Below are positions 56,119 through 64,000 of a DNA stretch of 64,000 nucleotides, in pieces. The DNA is from Proteus terrae. Lineage in GTDB: Bacteria; Pseudomonadota; Gammaproteobacteria; Enterobacterales; Enterobacteriaceae. Positions within the stretch are counted from its first letter, which is position 1, and every line of letters begins with the position of its first letter. The stretch spans positions 1 to 64,000 of the forward strand of contig NZ_PENS01000004.1 of assembly GCF_003144325.1 (NCBI RefSeq), read 5' to 3'. Below the pieces are notes generated by a model that saw only the letters and a list, made by a program, of their open reading frames with translations, was not told the origin of the DNA and did no database searches. The translations under genes and the position numbers were made by a program.

Positions 56119-59100
56119 CTACCAATTAAATCTCTGTTGGATGGCGCGAGTTATAGGATTATATGTATCTCGACCATAACTACGTATAACTGCATTTACT
56201 TTTGTCGCTTCGCCAGTAATTTCCCGAATTTTTTCAGTTGCCGAGTGTGAGGCGATGACAAGCCATCCATTTGAACAGATATCATCCATTTTAGGTGGTT
56301 GTCTAGAAACAGGACCATCTTTCCAATAGATGCTTTCAACCATTACATCGCCTTTCTCATTAATCCAGCGAAACAATCCTTCATCAGAAACAGACCAACC
56401 TAGATAAAAGCCAATAGCTGGATTTAACGCTAACCATTCAAGGCCACCATGATCAATGTAAGCACCTGTACCATAAATCACCAACGATGGTTCATCAGTA
56501 AAAGTTATTTTGGGGTAATCGCTTGTAGACCAATGCTTCATACTTGGGAAGAAAGCATAAGGTGAGGTAACTTCTACATCGTCATTCCATTCAGGATGAC
56601 AGACTGTAGACATACGAACCTCCGTCGGCAAATCCCAATCTAACCAGCTCCAGGTTGTAAGCTCACCAATAATTTGTTTTCCAGTGTCTATACGATCAAC
56701 AAATTGTGTAATACCTTGTTCAATACTTCCCAACCATTCATCGTGATTATGAGATACATCTCGATCTTTTGCTTTCGGTACAACAATGCACTCAGGTCTA
56801 ATAGCGGGCTCAAGCCCCAATAACAATTCATCACTACGTTTGAAAATAGCTCGCAGAAGATCAACTCCTTGAGGAGGTATTCGCCCTGCATCCAATAACT
56901 CGCATACCGCATATGAGAGAGCTAGCTTGGCCACTTTTGGTCTCAGTCGATGATAGCTCAGCTTTAGTCCAACGCCTTCCAACCAGTTTCTATAAATTTC
57001 CTCAGCCTGCTTATTCCATTCACTCTCTGGAATCAAAGTTTTCATAAATTCACAAACTTTGTAGGCTAAATTCTCAAACGGTACGTTTGACATATCAGCC
57101 ACAAGCCTCGCTTCAGTCATCAAAGGCCTAAGCAACTCAATCGGGTCATCAACATCAGGAAGTGTTTCTCCAGGACGGATAGCTGAAAAAGGAATAGCTT
57201 CCTTTTTATTACTTATTTCTGGTAACTCCAATCCGTATATCAAAGGTAACTTTGAGCGTTCATATGGAGGTAGCCGACATTTTATTTCTAGCCTACTAGA
57301 CAAATCCAAGGCAATCATCCTCACACTAAAGTCTTCCGACGCACAGAGTGAAGATATTTCCTGCTCAAATTGAAGAACAAACCCTTTGAAATCCTTTGCT
57401 AAGCTACTTAACAAAGATACTACTTTTACCTGTGTCAACCCAATTTTGTCTATTCTATGAACTACTTGCCTAAGAATTTCTGGCCAATTTGCTTCAATTT
57501 TAGCCAGGTCAACGATTGCCTGATGAGCCATAATCCCTAATTCAGGAATAGCCACATCAAGCATATCGAATGCAAACTCAATGAGTAAACTAGCATCCTT
57601 CTTCTCGCCAATGTCATCTAACAGTGCCGGTGGTTTCTCAGCCCCTTGTTCAAAAGCGTCTAGCTGGTATACATGTTCTTTAATTTCCTTCCAAATGGGC
57701 AGGATATCTTTATCCTCAAAGAGGATATCGACAATTTCTAGTAAGTTCCAAATTAAACTGCTTGGATACCTATATTCACCAATGTAATCATCAACTAAAC
57801 AAGCGAGCGCTTTAGGGCGCCACTGTTTAGCATCAATTTCAACAAGGGCTCTAAATATCGACTGTCTAGAACCCCCATCCCAATGCAAATCCCAACCTTT
57901 AGCATCTGAGTTATCGAATAAACCTTCTAATAAACTGTTCGCTTTATCCACTTCACCATGTGAAGACAATGCGCCAGCAATACAAGAAACAACATTATTA
58001 TCAGGCTTAAATGGCTTTAAGAGCTTATAGAGTTCCTCTAATTGAGGGACATTCATACCTTTTAAAAAAGGTTGAATTAAGTTCATCCAGCGGAAATATT
58101 CAACGGATTTCACATTTCGAAGAAGCTGAAAAAGGTTTTCAGGAGAATTTATTTTCAGTTGAGTCTCTTCTTCTGTAAGTTTTTCCCCTGTATTTAGTGT
58201 CAGAGAAGGTTCATGAGTAACATGCTTTTCCTGGGGAGTAGAAATCGCCATTGAGGCATAAAAACTATTGTCCAACCCCGCTTCCCTGACGCCAAGCGCT
58301 ACCCCTTCTAACCACGAGTAACGATTTGAAGACAATAAGTGTATATTGATAGATGCAATAAGCTTTTCTATCTCATCCGTCACCCTATCATCAGAGGATT
58401 GACAGGTCCGAGACACTAATTTTTTAGGCAGATCAGAAGGATTGTACTCTTCGAAAGGGATCAGCAGCTTTCTCGTCATCACTGATATTTCTTTCAATGG
58501 CGGACTAGAGCCATCAAGCATTCCAGACAGCAACCCTGTTAGGCCCGGAGCATAATCAAGCCCTTTATGATCGAATAACCACCTCAAGAGCTTTAAACCA
58601 TATCCCGGATTCCAACGTGTGGTCATAGTGATGAGATCAAGTCCTGCTTCCTGCGTACCACGACCATTTCCCGACTGTTCCAAATCTACTAACGCCAAAG
58701 AAAATCGACATATTTCACCGTAGGCTAAATCAGGATATTGACTGATCAACTTACCTAACCACGATACCCAATGGGAAAATTGCCTGTCTTTCCTATGATA
58801 TATTCCAAAAGAACCCTTGAAGATTTTTGGTAACAGGCTAGCCGCTCGATCTGGTTTACCAATCTTTGACCACATTATAGAAAGTTCATAGTACTCAGAC
58901 ATTTTAGAGTGAATGTCGTCAAAATCGGGGATCTCTTTTTCGATTTGATCCAGTACGTCAACTAAACCATCCCTGCTATATCCTTCCTTATACAAAGTGA
59001 AAGCAATCTCTCTGCGCCAGCCAGTCGGCCAATACCGTTTATCCCAATCTTTTCTAAACGCATCGGCTAAAGCCAAAATACAATCATGTCCATGCTGAGC

Positions 59101-62100
59101 TGCAGCCCTTATTGCGAAGTTAAAGTAATCAATAGCGGCTGATTCGAACTCATACCACCCAATCCAATCCCTTGTTTGATCATAAGGCTTTCGTAACAAT
59201 TCAAATGATGGCTTTATCTCCTGAACAATAAAACTTGGTAGCAGCTTCTCTCCAGCCCAACCCCGTCCCCAAATGCTTGAAAACCTCACTAAAGCACGTT
59301 CAAATAAGACGTTTCCTGTATACTTTTTTTCGCTTTCATTTGGAACCACCTTAACAGGATCAACATCTTGTCCCAGGGCTGCTCGTAGTCTGTTAAGACG
59401 AATTCTATCTGCGAATGGACTTAGGTTCTTCCATTGACCATGAACACCATATTTATAAAGTTTTGGCTGTTCAAAATTTTCAAACCATTCTTTAGCTTTT
59501 TCTATATTTCCATTGGATCTGTAATCCAGTTCAGCAACCAACAACTTTTCTGAAAAATCCAAGTCATTATTTTCAGACCAATCAATGACAGCCTCGAATG
59601 CGGTGTCTATCAAAGCCAATGGATATTGGTTAATGCATATGGAGACACATAAATCTATAAGACTATCAAAGTGCTTCCTTTTTTCTGACAAGAAATAGAA
59701 AAGCTCAGTTATTTTTTCTTCGTCTTTTGTTTCATAGATACCATTGACCAACCGTCTCATTAAGCGAGCATGTAGGTCTTCATCATTTCCACTCCATGAT
59801 CCCACACCATCAACTTCACACTTCGTTTGGTGTATAGTTGAGACAAGGTCGCCTAGCGGCATGAAATAATGAGCTACATCAGCCCATCGTTTCAAATCTT
59901 CAGCTCCCCCATGATGCGGATCAATAGCGTCTCCACCTGACAAGTAACTTAGCGGCTCAGCAGATTCAAAGACCCTTTTAGCTTCATTAAAGAATTTGTT
60001 CTCCGCTAGAACTTTAGAAAATTTGAGTGCTTCTGAATCACTTACCCTTAGCAGCTCACCATCGAATATGTAGCTAAGCGCTGAACTTACCCCCTCCGAT
60101 GAAAATAAGAGATCAAGTATATCAACCTCATTAAGGGCGTCTCTTCGCTCTCTAAGCTCACTTTCAATTAAGAGACATCTCACTACGGCAAGCGGATCAT
60201 TCAGCTCCTTAGCCGACAATAGAACAGCGTCAATATCATCTGTTAAACTCGAAGTATTCCGAAGATTAAAGAACTGGTCTCTAAAGTAACTTTGAGTCCC
60301 TGTATCAATTACAGCTTGCATCTGCCGAGCATTAAAAAGGTGGTAAACCGCCTCCCATCGCATTGGATCATTATCCTCAGACGATTGAATACAGTGTTTA
60401 GCTAATACCTTGTGATATTCAATATTTTTTGAATCATCAAAATTACCAAATAGGTTTCGGCACGTTTTATCTAAAATAAACTGTCGAAAACTGTTATGAA
60501 AAAAGCGCCAACTTACATCACTATCCTTCTTGAAATAGTGGGCTGCACTTGAAATAAAAGCGCGAATAGTTGAATGATCAGACCATTTCTCAAGCACGTG
60601 AGTATTTATTGGCACTCTCAATCTTGACAATAACGCAAGCAAGTCAACAAGCTTCTGATTACTCTCTATTTGTCGCCAATAAACTGAATAGCTTTGCTCA
60701 ATATGCCCTTGGTAAAGAGGAAATTCATCAATAGCTTCATCATAACTCCTACCCGATCCGCCAGTAATAAACTGCAGCAAATAAACCAAAGATAGTGGGT
60801 GTCCTAATGACTTTTCAAAAATTTTCTTCTTATTATCATCTGTTAGGTCGGAACAGCCTGGCCATTCGTTTATGGCTGCATAGACATTTGTCCGAGTAAG
60901 AGGAGATATAACAATGGTTCGACTTCCATGGCTGACATGCTCCTTTATCGTATCAGAAAGATCGTTCAACTCTAGCGTTTGACTACCTAGAACAAATATC
61001 ACTCCATCAGGCACGGTGTTCGGGAGAGGCAAATCTGACAACAAACTCTGTAATGGGTTTTGTTCTCGCTGAATATGATCTAACCCATCAACCATTATGA
61101 TGGTGGTTACGCCATCATTTTTCCATTTGTCATGGGCTTGTTGAAGCTGCTCTCCTAACAATGATAGGTACTCTTCTCTTGAGCCTGGCTGCCCGGAACT
61201 TTCACCACGAAAGCCGTGATTTCTTAGCGATAATGTGATGTCATGAAGAAAAGTAGTCGCTTCACCACGCCCTTGGTAGGTGCTATCGGGTACATATGCG
61301 TAATATCTAACTAGTTTATATCCTGCTTTATACTTTAAAGTATGAGTAAGCGTTGTTGACTTTCCTGAGCCAGGGCTTCCAAGCAATGCGACATAGCCCT
61401 GCTTGGTTTGTGATAAAACATCAGATATAGAACCAACAGTTTCTTCAATTTCTTGATAAGTTCGATCGATAGGAAATTCATGAACAAACTTATGCTTAAA
61501 CCTATGACTCCACGCCAACCTATCTAACATATCATCTTTGGACAGCTCAATAATTCGACGTTCACCTCCCGCCATTTTCGTCAAAAGGTTATATATCTTT
61601 TCAATATCTTTTTGCTTTCTTGCTTGTCCTTGATTAGTTATAGGGATATCTGCTGGTCGCTTATAGTTGAATTCAAGCTCACAGTTGCGAATGAAATTCA
61701 AAAATTGGTCATCATTAAATTTTGACCGTTTCTGTAGATCCAACAGTGCCTTTTGCCAGCACACGGATACTGTATCTAAGCCTGTTTCACACCATCGTCT
61801 ATCGAACCAACATTCTTTTAAGAAAGATTGAAAGTGAGCATGTCGAGGAGCCGTGTCGCCTAAAGGGATTTGAGCTTTAGAGCTTGAGCTAGGTACTGAC
61901 TTATGAAGCAAATGAACTTTTACAATTCTATCTTTATTATTTGTACTTAAGTGCTTCCATCCCTCTGAAAGTTGCCTGAAAAGGCTAAGCTTCTCATCTC
62001 CCTGCTTTGTCGAACTATCCCTTACAAAATCTGCATAGCTAATTGTTCCAACGTATTCCGCCCACTTCACCTGATACGCATCAAGCTTACCAGTAGTCGC

Positions 62101-62265
62101 AATCAGTATGTCATCCAAGCTTCCAGCATCAGGATCGGCGACTCGAAACCATTCAAGACTTCCATCAAGCAAAGCTTCATATATTAAGCCTGCTGCTATT
62201 TCATACTGCGGAACATACCCCAGCATTGCAGTGCGTTCACCGTCACCTGAATTAGTATTCGACAC
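56119..62265 (-). CDS. Nuclease-STAND NTPase, Avs (AVAST)-like
   Basis: This 2048-residue protein fits the bacterial STAND defence architecture. The N-terminus (about 15-200) is PD-(D/E)XK-like: Glu22 in QYEIAAGLIYEALL, Asp51/52 in LDDILIAT and Gln65-x-Lys67 in YQVKWAEY, resembling Cap4/DUF4297-type nucleases. The NTPase has Walker A GSPGSGKST (296-304), Walker B IIMVDGLDHI (389-398) and a sensor-like SPLTRTNV (454-461). The rest, about 1400 residues, looks like helical repeats (TPR/HEAT-like), the usual target-sensing part. It starts at GTG with AAGGAG nine bases upstream. Avs proteins bind phage terminase or portal and activate the nuclease; which family this belongs to is not clear. Confidence 0.82.
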   Translation of the reverse strand: MSNTNSGDGERTAMLGYVPQYEIAAGLIYEALLDGSLEWFRVADPDAGSLDDILIATTGKLDAYQVKWAEYVGTISYADFVRDSSTKQGDEKLSLFRQLSEGWKHLSTNNKDRIVKVHLLHKSVPSSSSKAQIPLGDTAPRHAHFQSFLKECWFDRRWCETGLDTVSVCWQKALLDLQKRSKFNDDQFLNFIRNCELEFNYKRPADIPITNQGQARKQKDIEKIYNLLTKMAGGERRIIELSKDDMLDRLAWSHRFKHKFVHEFPIDRTYQEIEETVGSISDVLSQTKQGYVALLGSPGSGKSTTLTHTLKYKAGYKLVRYYAYVPDSTYQGRGEATTFLHDITLSLRNHGFRGESSGQPGSREEYLSLLGEQLQQAHDKWKNDGVTTIIMVDGLDHIQREQNPLQSLLSDLPLPNTVPDGVIFVLGSQTLELNDLSDTIKEHVSHGSRTIVISPLTRTNVYAAINEWPGCSDLTDDNKKKIFEKSLGHPLSLVYLLQFITGGSGRSYDEAIDEFPLYQGHIEQSYSVYWRQIESNQKLVDLLALLSRLRVPINTHVLEKWSDHSTIRAFISSAAHYFKKDSDVSWRFFHNSFRQFILDKTCRNLFGNFDDSKNIEYHKVLAKHCIQSSEDNDPMRWEAVYHLFNARQMQAVIDTGTQSYFRDQFFNLRNTSSLTDDIDAVLLSAKELNDPLAVVRCLLIESELRERRDALNEVDILDLLFSSEGVSSALSYIFDGELLRVSDSEALKFSKVLAENKFFNEAKRVFESAEPLSYLSGGDAIDPHHGGAEDLKRWADVAHYFMPLGDLVSTIHQTKCEVDGVGSWSGNDEDLHARLMRRLVNGIYETKDEEKITELFYFLSEKRKHFDSLIDLCVSICINQYPLALIDTAFEAVIDWSENNDLDFSEKLLVAELDYRSNGNIEKAKEWFENFEQPKLYKYGVHGQWKNLSPFADRIRLNRLRAALGQDVDPVKVVPNESEKKYTGNVLFERALVRFSSIWGRGWAGEKLLPSFIVQEIKPSFELLRKPYDQTRDWIGWYEFESAAIDYFNFAIRAAAQHGHDCILALADAFRKDWDKRYWPTGWRREIAFTLYKEGYSRDGLVDVLDQIEKEIPDFDDIHSKMSEYYELSIMWSKIGKPDRAASLLPKIFKGSFGIYHRKDRQFSHWVSWLGKLISQYPDLAYGEICRFSLALVDLEQSGNGRGTQEAGLDLITMTTRWNPGYGLKLLRWLFDHKGLDYAPGLTGLLSGMLDGSSPPLKEISVMTRKLLIPFEEYNPSDLPKKLVSRTCQSSDDRVTDEIEKLIASINIHLLSSNRYSWLEGVALGVREAGLDNSFYASMAISTPQEKHVTHEPSLTLNTGEKLTEEETQLKINSPENLFQLLRNVKSVEYFRWMNLIQPFLKGMNVPQLEELYKLLKPFKPDNNVVSCIAGALSSHGEVDKANSLLEGLFDNSDAKGWDLHWDGGSRQSIFRALVEIDAKQWRPKALACLVDDYIGEYRYPSSLIWNLLEIVDILFEDKDILPIWKEIKEHVYQLDAFEQGAEKPPALLDDIGEKKDASLLIEFAFDMLDVAIPELGIMAHQAIVDLAKIEANWPEILRQVVHRIDKIGLTQVKVVSLLSSLAKDFKGFVLQFEQEISSLCASEDFSVRMIALDLSSRLEIKCRLPPYERSKLPLIYGLELPEISNKKEAIPFSAIRPGETLPDVDDPIELLRPLMTEARLVADMSNVPFENLAYKVCEFMKTLIPESEWNKQAEEIYRNWLEGVGLKLSYHRLRPKVAKLALSYAVCELLDAGRIPPQGVDLLRAIFKRSDELLLGLEPAIRPECIVVPKAKDRDVSHNHDEWLGSIEQGITQFVDRIDTGKQIIGELTTWSWLDWDLPTEVRMSTVCHPEWNDDVEVTSPYAFFPSMKHWSTSDYPKITFTDEPSLVIYGTGAYIDHGGLEWLALNPAIGFYLGWSVSDEGLFRWINEKGDVMVESIYWKDGPVSRQPPKMDDICSNGWLVIASHSATEKIREITGEATKVNAVIRSYGRDTYNPITRAIQQRFNW

Positions 62266-62563
62266 TCTAATATGCTCCTTAAAAAGACAATGCCACGCTT
62301 CCTTTTAGATATTTAAGAAAAATATACTTAACGAATATTAGTAGTTGGGTGGAGGGCACTGAATCGCTACCGTTTCAGTCGTCACTTTGTCGCATTACTC
62401 AATTTTAGTCAACATTAGGCGAGTGACGCTCATCTCAAGTCGCGTTGCTAACTTTGAATGAGGCATAACGTTTTAGTATCGATGAGTTAATAAAGGCCAG
62501 AGAACGATGCTCTGGCCTCTCAGTTTTTCTACAGTAAGAACGTGTGTAGGTGGGTTTTCTACA
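62266..62563. other. Right edge of the accessory region
   Basis: 298 bp between the STAND gene start and gor. It holds the STAND promoter (AT-rich, 62270-62340) and a gor-proximal hairpin at 62494-62518. No gene remnant or direct repeat of the left edge was seen. Confidence 0.45.
62494..62518. terminator. gor terminator-like hairpin
   Basis: AGGCCAGAG and CTCTGGCCT form a 9-bp stem with a 7-nt loop. On the minus strand it is followed by TTATTAA, a modest U-tract, 46 bp after the gor stop. Confidence 0.7.
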
Positions 62564-63922
62564 TTAACCCCTCATAGTAACAAATTCTTCTGCTGCAGTT
62601 GGGTGGATTGCCACAGTATCATCAAAGTCTTTTTTCGTTGCGCCCATTTTCAGTGCAACAGCAAAGCCTTGTAGCATTTCATCCATGCCAAAACCAATAC
62701 CATGAATACCAACAATTTTTTCGTCTGCACCAACACAAACCAACTTCATGCGACATGGTTGACGATGACGAGTCACAGCACTATACATTGCCGTGAAAGA
62801 CGATTTGTATACTTTGACCTGATCAGCACCGTATTGCTCAACCGCTTGAGGCTCTGTTAAGCCAACAGTACCAATAGCAGGATGACTAAATACAACAGTC
62901 GGAATATTTGAATAGTCTAGGTGTTCGTTAGGTTTGTTGTTAAATAAACGCTCTGACAAACGACGCCCGGCGGCAACAGCAACAGGTGTTAATTCAACCG
63001 CTCCTGTGTTATCGCCAACCGCATAAATACCTTTTACATTGGTATTTTGGAATTTGTCGACTTTGATATAGCCTTTTTCATTTAACTCAACGCCCGTTAC
63101 TGCCAGATTCAGGTTATCAGTTGCAGGCTCACGACCAATTGCCCAGATTAAGGTATCAACTGTCTGCTCTGTACCGTTTTCTAGTTGTAGCGTTAAACTT
63201 CCATCTTCATTTTTAATCACAGCTTTAGGAATAGCTTGTGTATGTAATTTAGGCCCTTCGGTTTCCATCACTTCTAACAGTGTTTCAACGATTAATGGGT
63301 CGAAATTACGTAGTGGTGCATGTTTACGCACAAATAGATGTGTTTCGCTACCTAAAGCATTTAATACACCTGCAAGTTCAACAGCGATATAACCAGCACC
63401 AACAACAGCAACGCGTTTTGGTAAGGCTTTTAATTCAAAGAAGCCATCAGAATTAATACCATACTCAGCGCCCGGAATATTAGGTTGAACAGGACGACCT
63501 CCTGTTGCAATCAGAATATTATCAGCCGTGATCTTCTCACCATTGACTTCAATAGTATTGGCATCAACAAAACGAGCAAACCCTTGAATAACATCAACTT
63601 TGTTATTACCTAAGACACGGTCATAAGATTGATGAATACGGTCAATATAAGCAGAACGGCTACTAATGAGTGTATCCCAATCAAAACGATTCACTGTGGT
63701 ATCAAAACCATAATCAGGACCGTATTGATGAATAGCTTCGGCAATTTGTGCTGCATGCCACATCACTTTTTTAGGTACACAACCCACGTTTACACAAGTG
63801 CCACCTAATGCTTTCGCTTCAATTAATGCACATTTTTGGCCATACATTGCCGCTCTATTAATTGATGCGATACCGCCACTACCGCCACCGATGGCGATAT
63901 AATCGTAATGTTTGCTCGTCAT
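62564..63922 (-). CDS. gor: Glutathione-disulfide reductase
   Basis: Glutathione reductase regenerates GSH from GSSG with NADPH and FAD. The 452-residue protein starts with the FAD Rossmann motif [19 protein letters not shown]. It has the redox-active disulfide in [13 protein letters not shown] (Cys42/Cys47), the NADPH Rossmann motif [17 protein letters not shown] near 169-185 and the C-terminal active-site [10 protein letters not shown] (His-Glu pair). It is complete; length is normal (E. coli 450). It marks the return to backbone sequence. Confidence 0.98.
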   Translation of the reverse strand: MTSKHYDYIAIGGGSGGIASINRAAMYGQKCALIEAKALGGTCVNVGCVPKKVMWHAAQIAEAIHQYGPDYGFDTTVNRFDWDTLISSRSAYIDRIHQSYDRVLGNNKVDVIQGFARFVDANTIEVNGEKITADNILIATGGRPVQPNIPGAEYGINSDGFFELKALPKRVAVVGAGYIAVELAGVLNALGSETHLFVRKHAPLRNFDPLIVETLLEVMETEGPKLHTQAIPKAVIKNEDGSLTLQLENGTEQTVDTLIWAIGREPATDNLNLAVTGVELNEKGYIKVDKFQNTNVKGIYAVGDNTGAVELTPVAVAAGRRLSERLFNNKPNEHLDYSNIPTVVFSHPAIGTVGLTEPQAVEQYGADQVKVYKSSFTAMYSAVTRHRQPCRMKLVCVGADEKIVGIHGIGFGMDEMLQGFAVALKMGATKKDFDDTVAIHPTAAEEFVTMRG

Positions 63923-64000
63923 TTCTCTGATCCATTTATCTGTAGAAAAATAGGTAACTCACAGGCTAAGTCTTTAATATCATGATGTCTATTATGACAA

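Noticed and set aside
56119-62265. STAND gene as part of the GMT-like element
   Set aside because: It lies on the far side of the probable end repeats and has its own start signals; linkage to the element cannot be shown from this sequence, so it is reported separately.

Overview
The window reads as chromosome of a Proteus species (Gammaproteobacteria, Morganellaceae). Three things support this: an AT-rich enterobacterial backbone in E. coli-like order, a Proteus-type membrane L-amino acid deaminase (42820-44241), and a recognisable Spot 42 sRNA between engB and polA. The deaminase resembles the P. mirabilis/P. vulgaris enzyme from memory, with substitutions, so I do not name a species.

Backbone, 1-37757. 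The str operon reads leftward (yheO-tusDCB-rpsL-rpsG-fusA). It is followed by an EamA transporter behind an unusual valine-rich leader ORF, then fkpA, slyX, slyD, yheV-kefB-kefG and yheS. A chemoreceptor block (two Tsr/Tar-like MCPs and one Aer-like receptor, each with a good sigma-28 promoter), an RpiR regulator and a LysE exporter separate yheS from its usual neighbours yheT-yheU-prkB. Then come yhfA, crp, argD, pabA, ppiA, engB and spf. An extra peptide deformylase and an unrecognised gene separate spf from polA. The yihD-srkA-dsbA operon and mobA-mobB close the block.

Transition, 37808-44241. This holds an orphan PD-(D/E)XK nuclease-like gene, a GH13 alpha-glucosidase with a divergent LacI regulator and a perfect operator between them, and the lad-ridA pair. 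That pair probably works as a periplasmic amino-acid deamination module.

Accessory island, about 44.9-62.3 kb, between lad and gor. (a) A rightward operon encodes a TIR protein, a ThsB/DUF1863-like TIR protein, a third TIR protein and a free-standing SLOG (STALD-like) protein; it looks like a Thoeris-type NAD-signalling defence system with its receptor split from the effector. (b) A convergent gene encodes a fifth protein whose C-terminal TIR domain resembles the first TIR. (c) A four-gene, overlapping leftward operon encodes three tyrosine-recombinase-like proteins and a small HTH/coiled-coil protein. It matches what I recall of the gamma-mobile-trio (GMT) module that mobilises defence cargo. 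(d) A 2048-residue STAND NTPase has an N-terminal PD-(D/E)XK nuclease and a long helical-repeat C-terminus (Avs/AVAST-like). Degenerate gene fragments sit next to the recombinase operon and near the left edge. gor closes the window on backbone sequence.

The best candidates for something new are the TIR-TIR-TIR-SLOG operon with its extra TIR partner, the valine-rich leader before an EamA transporter with no ilvBN, and a candidate small RNA in the yheO-EamA gap.
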